64,000 nucleotides of DNA from Palaemon carinicauda. Taxonomy: Eukaryota > Arthropoda > Malacostraca > Decapoda > Palaemonidae. The notes beneath the pieces are model-generated. The model worked only from the letters and a program-made list of their open reading frames with translations. It ran no database searches and was not told the DNA's origin. The translations under genes were made by a program, and so were the position numbers. Shown piece after piece: positions 57,461 to 64,000 of this stretch (positions are counted from its first letter, which is position 1; each line of letters opens with the position of its first letter). The DNA lies in NCBI RefSeq assembly GCF_036898095.1, contig NC_090750.1:84694435-84758434 (forward strand), in the 5' to 3' direction.

Positions 57461-59289
57461 AATTTGGATTAACTTGACAATTCTTAAAGGGTCTGTCATA
57501 CGTGGAAAAGCAAGATGAAGCTATTTTTGTCCGAAATGCTTTTTATTATATGCCAAAAAAACTCTTTATTGTATGACAGACTTAAAATAAACTAATGGAA
57601 TCTAATATTTCCAACTAAAGGAGGCTAGCAGATTGTCAAAGGAAAATAATCATTAAACCATAAAAATGGCAAAACCTTTAGTGTTCGACAATGAGATGAC
57701 CTGGATTCGCCGAGAGAGCACGACACGGATACCCCCTCATCTCTCCAAATTTCTGACCCACTTCCCTGGGAATCGACCCACCCGAAGGAGAGTATCTCCC
57801 TTGACCTGTAATCAGTGTGACCTGGGCTGTCCTGTTGAATGCATTCCTGAAAGTATGTCAATCACATGTTCAAATCGCCCTTAGGATTACTGTCAATGAC
57901 CATCTCTCCTGCCATGAGCGGAAGTAGAGGTCTTCTTCGATGTAGCCCGCATCCTTTTTATTCAACTCTAAATGTTGGACTTGGTTAAAACGAGAATTTC
58001 TATATTCAAGTTAAATTGGTATCAAAGTCGAAATAATATTGGACCTAGTCAAAACGAGAATATTCTTTATTTATATTTGAGTGTAATTGGAAAGTAATTT
58101 ACTGATTTTAATGCTTAAATAATTCAGATTGACTCTGCAATTCTTCAAGATTCTGTCATACGTTGAAAAGCAAGAGGAAGCTCTCGTTACTATGTCCTAA
58201 AAGCTTTTTATCATACGACCCAAAAGCTCTTTATTGTATGACAAAGACGAAAAATAAAACTGTTGGAATCAAATATTTCCAATTAAAAAAGAGGCTAGCA
58301 GATTGTCAAGGGAAAATAATTATTAAACCATTAAATTTCCTATGGCAAAACCTTCTTCTCAAGTTCGACAATGAGATGACCTGGATTCGTAAAGCGAACA
58401 TGTCACAGATACCTCCTCAACTCTCAAAATTCCTGACCCACTTCCTTGAGAATCGGCCTACCCGAAGGCGAGTATCTCCCTTCACCTGTAATCAGTGAGA
58501 CCTGGGCTGTCCTGTTGAATGCATTCTTGAAAGTATGTCAATCGCATGTTCACATTCGCCCCTACGATTACTGTCAATGACCATCTCTCCTACCATGAGC
58601 GTAAGTAGAGGGCTTCTTTGACATAGTCAGCATCCTTTTCATTCAACTCGAAATAATATTGGACCTGGTTAAAACGAGAAATTTCTATATTAAAGTTAAA
58701 TTTTTATTAAAGTCTAAATAATATTGGACCTGGTCAAAACGAGAATATTCTTTATTTATATACTGTATAAGTTAAATATGAAAGTAATTTACTGGTTTTA
58801 TTACTTGATTCGGATTGACTTTACGATTCGGATTGACTTTACAATTCTTCAAGGGTCTGTCATACATGGAAAAGCAAGATGAAGCTATCTGTCCAAAAAG
58901 CTTTTTATTATTCGCCCAAAAAGCTCTTTATTGTATGACAGAGACGAAAAATAACACTATTGGAATCAAATATTTCCAATTAAAAAAGAGGTTAGCAGAT
59001 TGTCAAAGGAAAATAATAATTAAACCATTAAATTTCCTATGGCAAAACCACCTTCTCAAGTTCGACAATGAGATGACCTGGATTAGACAAGCGAGCGTTA
59101 CAGATACCTCCTCCACTTTCAAAATTGCTGACCCACTTCCTTGAGAATCAACCTACCCTAAGGCGAGTATCTCCCTTCACCTGTAATCAGTGAGACCTGG
59201 GCTGTCCTGTTGAATGCATTCTTGAAAGTATGTCAATCACATGTTCACCTTTGCCCTTAGTATTAATGTCAAGCGAGCGTGGCACCGAT

Positions 59290-59873
59290 ACTTCTTCCAC
59301 TCTCAAAATTCCTGACGCACTTCCTGAGAATAGACCTACTCTTCTTCCACTCTGAAAATTCCTGACCCACTTCCTGAGAATTGACCTATTATTCTTCCAC
59401 TCTCAAAATTCCTGACCCACTTCCTGAGAATCGACCTACCCAAAGGCGAGTATCTCCCTTAACCTATATTCAGTGTGACCTGGGCTGTAGTGTTGAATGC
59501 ATTCCTGAAAGTATGTCAATCTCATGTTCACCTTCGCCTTTAGTATTACTGTCAAGCGAGCGCAGCACCGATACTTCTTCCACTCTCAAAATTCCTGACG
59601 CACTTCCTGAGAATCGATCTACTCTTCTTCCACTCTGAAAATTCCTGACGCACTTCCTGAGAATCGACCTACTCTTCTTCCACTCTGAAAATTCCTGACG
59701 CACTTCCTGAGAATCGACCTACTCTTCTTCCACTCTGAAAATTCCTGACGCACTTCCTGAGAATCGACCTACTCTTCTTCCACTCTCAAAATTCCTGACC
59801 CACTTCCTGAGAATTGACCTACTCTTCTTCCAATCTCAAAATTCCTGACCCACTTCCTGAGAATCGACCTACC
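59290..59873. repeat. Nested 50-bp tandem repeat
   Basis: A unit built on CTTCTTCCACTCTCAAAATT and CCTGACGCACTTCCTGAGAA is repeated three times at about 59,290-59,440 and six times at about 59,573-59,873. It lies inside a block 3 unit and its sequence derives from that unit (single copies elsewhere read CTCCTCCACTTTCAAAATTC). Confidence 0.93.
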
Positions 59874-61731
59874 CGAAGGTGAGTATCTCCCTTGACCTGT
59901 AATCAGTGTGACCTGGGCTGTTGTTTTGAATGCATTTTTGAAAATATGTCAATCACATGTTCACATTTGCCCTTAGGATTACTGGCAATGACCATCTCCC
60001 CTGCCATGAGTGGAAGTGGAGGACTACTTCGACGTAGTCTGCTTCTTTTTTATTCAACTCTAAATAATATTGGACCTGGTCAAAACAAGAATATTCTTTA
60101 TGTATATTTAATTCAAATTGGAAAGTAATTTACAGTAATGATTTTGCTGCTTAATTAATTCGTATTGACTTTACAATTCTTAAAGAGTCTGTCATACGTG
60201 GAAAAGCAAGGTAGAGCTATCTTTGTTAAAAAAGCTTTTTATTATATGCCCAAAAAGCTCTTTATTGTTTGATAGAGACGAAAAATAAAACTATTGGAAT
60301 CAAATATTTCCAATTAAAAAAGAGGCTAGCAGATTGTCAAAGGAAAATAGTCATTAAACCATCAAATTTCCTATGGCAAAACCTACTTTTCATGTTCGAC
60401 AATGAGATGTCCTGGATTCTTCGAGAGCGCGACACAGATACCCCCTCATCTTTCAAAATTGCTGACCCCCTTCCTTGAGAGTCAACCTACCCGAAGGCGT
60501 GTAGCTCCCTTGACCTGTAATCGGTGTGACCTGGGGTGTCCTGTTGAATGCATTCTTGAAAGTATGTGAATCACATGTTCACATTCGTCCTTAGGATCAC
60601 TGTCAATGACCATCTCTCCGGCCATGAGAGGAAGTAGAGGACTACTTCGACGTAGTCTGCATCCTTTTTATTAAACTCTAAATAATATTGGATTTTGTCA
60701 AAACGCGAATATTCTCTATTTATATTTAAGTTAGATTGGGAAGTAATTTACTGATTTTACTGCTTAATTAATTTGGATTAACTTTACAATTCTTGAAGGG
60801 TCTGTCATACTTTGAAAAGCAAGATGAAGCTATCTTTGTCCAAAAAACTTTTTACTATATGCCGAAAAAGCTCTTTTTTTTTTTTTTTGTATGACAGACT
60901 TAAAATAAAACTAATTGAATCTAATATTTCAAACTTAAACAGAAGCTAGCAGATTGTCAAAGGAAAATAACCATTAAACCATCAAATTTCCTCTGGCAAA
61001 ACCTACTTTTCAAGTTCGACAATGAGATGGCCTGGATTCGTCGAGCGAGTGCGACACAGTACCTCCTCAACTCTCTAAAATTCCTGACCCACTTCCTTGA
61101 GGATCGACCTACCAGAAGGCGAGTATCTCCCTTGACCTGTAATCAGTGTGACCTGGGCTGTCGTGTTGAATGCATTCCTGAAAGTATGTCAATCTCATGT
61201 TCACATTCGCCCTTAGGATTACTGTCAAGCGACCGCGACACCGATACCTCCTCCACTTTCAAAATTCCTGACCTACTTCCTTGAGAATCGACCTACCCGA
61301 AGGCGAGTATCTCCTTTGACCTGTAATCAGTGTGACCTGGGCTGTCCTGTTGAATGCATTCCTGAAAGTATGTCAATCACGTGTTCACATTAGCCCTTAG
61401 GATTTCTGTCAATGAAGATCTCTCCTGCCATGAGCGGAAGTAAAGGGCTTCTTCGACGTAGTGTGCATCCTTTTTATTCAACTCTAATATAGAAATTTAT
61501 CGTTTTAACCAGGTCTGATATTATTTAAAGTTAAATTGGTATTCAAGTCGAAATAATATTGGACCTGGTCAAAACGAGAATATTCTTTATTTATATTTAA
61601 GTTAAATATGAAAGTAATTTACTGATTTTATTACTTAATTCGGATTGATTTTACAATTCTTCAAGGGTCTGTCATACGTGCATAAGCAAGATGAAGCTAT
61701 CTTTGTCCAAAAAGCTTTTTATTATACGCCC

Positions 61732-62518
61732 TGTTACGGACCAATTCTTAAATACTTCAAAGTTTATTTCCGCCAGATTCCGGCACATAAAATATTTAAT
61801 TTATTGACCTTTTATCACTTTATACATATATAGCTTGAGCTTTAATAATAATGATCTTCAGCAGAAACATTAGAGTGGAATAATAAAACATACCAAAACA
61901 TTTTGAATAATTATTAACAAAAGAAAAACCCATAAAAGTATAAAGGAAGTAATGAAAAAAGTTACAAACAATCCAATTGAAAGTTACAATAGTTAATGAA
62001 ATTCTGAAAGTTACAGTTTCTTAAACGGAGGTGAGGCAAGTATTATGTAATTAATAATACTGATCCAAATGATCAGGGGGACACCCCACGGGAACATCTG
62101 CAAGAGGGACATAACACATCGTTGCTGTCAACAGAGCTAACTTCCTCATTGAGGCAAATCTTCATCAACTATATCGTCCGGGAACCCATACCGTGCAAGT
62201 CCATTGAAGCATTCAGCTTCCACAAAGCGCGCTTTCTAAATAAACTCGCTACCTTTGTAGCCAACGATGCACGATACCCAGGACGATCACCGAAGTATAG
62301 CCATAATCACACTCGCAACGCACAGCTATTCAAACGTCCACTCTCGTCTACTGCAGAGTTCCGTGTCCCGCCTGAAGTACACCTCACGCCTCCGTCACCT
62401 GCTGTAACCGTAATATTGACATATGATTAGGAACTACGGTATCTGAAGAATATGAAATAACCCAAAGCAGTAGTTTTGGAAAGAATTATTTCTTACAAAC
62501 TATTACGGGATCGTAACA
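61732..62518. mobile_element. 787-bp solo LTR in the array
   Basis: Begins TGTTACGGACCAATTC and ends GGGATCGTAACA (TG...CA, with TGTTACG/CGTAACA as short inverted ends). Exactly flanked by CGCCC on both sides (61,727-61,731 and 62,519-62,523). Removing it restores TTATACGCCCAAAAAGCTCT, the sequence of the other block 3 units. There is no internal retroviral coding sequence, so it is a solo LTR, probably Ty3/gypsy or BEL type. The 102-residue frame at 62,122-62,430 is inside the LTR and has no recognised domain. Orientation is undetermined. Confidence 0.88.
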
Positions 62519-64000
62519 CGCCCAAAAAGCTCTGTGTGACAGAGACGAAAAATAAAACTATTGGAATCAAATATTTCCAATTAAAAAGAGGCTAGCAGAT
62601 TGTCAAAGCAAAATAATCATTAAACCATTAAATTTCCCATGGCAAAACCTTAATCTAAAGTTCGACAAGGAGATGACCTGGATTCGTCAAGCGAGCGCGT
62701 CACCGATACCTCCTCCACTCTCAAAATTCCTGACCCACTTCCTGAGAATCGACCTACCCATAGAGTATCTCCCTTAACCAATATTCAGTGTAACCTGGGC
62801 TGTCGTGTTGAATGCATTCCTGAAAGTATGTCAATACCATGTTCACCTTCGCCCTTAGGATTAATGTCAAGCGACCGTGACACCAATACCTCCTCCACTT
62901 TCAAAATTCTTAACCCACTTCCTTGAGAATCCACCTCCCTGAAGGCGAGTATCTCCCTTGACCTGTGATCAGTGTGACCTGGGCTGTTATGTTGAATGCA
63001 TTCCTGAAAGTATGTCAATCACATGTTCACCTTCGCCCTTAGGATTACTGTCGAGTGACCGCGACACTGATACCTACTCCACTTCAAAATTGCTGACCCA
63101 CTTCCTTGAGAATCGACCTACCAGAAGGCGAGTATCTCCCTTGACCTGTAATCAGTGTGACCTGGGCTGTCGTGTTGAATGCATTCCTGAAAGTATGTCA
63201 ATCTCATGTTCACATTAGCCCTTAGGATTTCTGTCAATGAAGATCTCTCCTGCCATGAGCGGAAGTAAAGTGCTTCTTCGACGTAGTGTGCATCCTTTTT
63301 ATTCAACTCTAATATAGAAATTTCTCGTTTTAACCAGGTCCGATATTATTTAAAGTTAAATTGGTATTCAAGTCGAAATAATATTGGACCTGGTCAAAAT
63401 GAGAATATTCTTTATTTATATTTAAGTTAAATATGAAAGTAATTTACTGATTTTATTACTTGATTCGGATTGACTTTACAATTCTTAAAGGGTCTGTTAT
63501 AAGTGCATAAGCAAGATGAAGCTATCTTTATGTCCAAAAAGCTATTTATTATACGCCCAAAAAGCTCTGTGACACAGAGACGAAAAATAAAACTATTGGA
63601 ATCAAATATTTCCAATTAAAAAAGAGGCTAGCAGATTGTCAAAGGAAAATAATCATTAAACCATTAAATTTCCTCTGGCAAAACCTTATTCTAAAGTTCG
63701 ACAATGAGATGACCTGGATTAGTCAAGCGAGCGCGTCACAGATACTTCCTCCACTTTAAAAATTCCTGACCCACTTCCTTGAAAATCTACCTACCCGAAG
63801 GAGAGTATCTCCCTTGACCTGTGGTCGGTGTGACCTGGGCTGTTGTGTTGAATGCATTCCTGAAAGTATGTCAATCACATGTTCACCTTCGCCCTTAGGA
63901 TTACTGTCAAGCGACCGTGACACCAATACCTCCTCCACTTTCAAAATTCTTAACCCATTTCCTTGAGAATCCACCTCCCTGAAGGCGAGTATCTCCCTTG

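Larger units (their letters stand above)
57470..64000 (-). repeat. Array block 3: diverged degenerate units, runs off the window
   Basis: The landmark GTCAAAGGAAAATAATCATT (or near variant) recurs at about 57,637, 58,307, 59,014, 60,337, 60,957, 62,602 and 63,640. The units share with block 1 the spacer words CTGATTTTACTGC and TATGACAGA, and the minus-strand peptide YFQECIQHDSPGHTDYRS. The coding-like core is shorter, with MAGEMVIDSNPKGECEHVID in place of the longer block 1 core, and no unit is open throughout. Plus-strand frames are shadows. The array continues beyond 64,000. Confidence 0.9.

Noticed and set aside
62122..62430. 102-aa plus-strand frame as a gene
   Set aside because: Lies wholly inside the solo LTR and has no recognised domain.
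48031..64000. CRISPR array or prokaryotic repeat system
   Set aside because: Repeat units are hundreds of bp long, diverged and lack a short repeat/unique spacer pattern; the rest of the window is clearly eukaryotic.

Overview
The window reads as repeat-rich, non-coding eukaryotic DNA, most likely from a decapod crustacean and probably a caridean shrimp. This rests on very dense (CT/GA)n and (TA)n microsatellites, degenerate non-LTR retrotransposons, tRNA-derived SINEs and a recurrent retrotransposon 3' tail that I associate from memory with palaemonid-type genomes. No database search was possible. I found no convincing intact host gene; most open frames are microsatellite read-through or shadows. 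Recognisable coding sequence is transposon-derived and mostly broken.

Layout. 1-34.6 kb is a mosaic. It holds a minus-strand non-LTR retrotransposon remnant (1.1-2.9 kb) with a 2A-like DIERNPGP motif upstream of an endonuclease domain. An RTE-like reverse transcriptase remnant lies at 4.75-6.5 kb, and several copies of a shared LINE 3' tail and of a tRNA-derived SINE are scattered through the region. A 173-bp palindromic MITE is nested in a LINE-related repeat at 13.8 kb, and a partial reverse transcriptase C-terminus lies at 18.6-19.3 kb.

34.75-40.15 kb is the best-defined element: a 5.4-kb DNA transposon with terminal inverted repeats of about 440-450 bp and a probable 8-bp target duplication inside a tRNA-SINE. 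It carries a single decayed minus-strand gene. The predicted protein has an N-terminal Cys motif, a long conserved middle, a FEN/PIN-like nuclease-type region (HEEAD, SEDTD and TGCDS motifs) and a C-terminal CXC-type cysteine cluster.

40.2-47.9 kb is again SINE, LINE-tail and microsatellite mosaic, including a duplicated segment bounded by (CT)n tracts.

48.0-64.0 kb is one large, diverged higher-order tandem array that runs off the window end. Block 1 (48.0-53.8 kb) has about eight units of 0.76-0.88 kb containing a nested 59-bp minisatellite. Block 2 (53.8-57.46 kb) is a unit whose coding-like core has been amplified about 15 times at ~217 bp. Block 3 (57.47-64.0 kb) has degenerate units with nested 50-bp repeats and a 787-bp solo LTR inserted with a CGCCC target duplication. 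The minus strand of the units keeps a recognisable but unknown peptide, and in block 1 a 35-nt GT...AG interval joins two open frames exactly. Function is unknown; it could be an amplified exon or gene fragment or an unclassified repeat.
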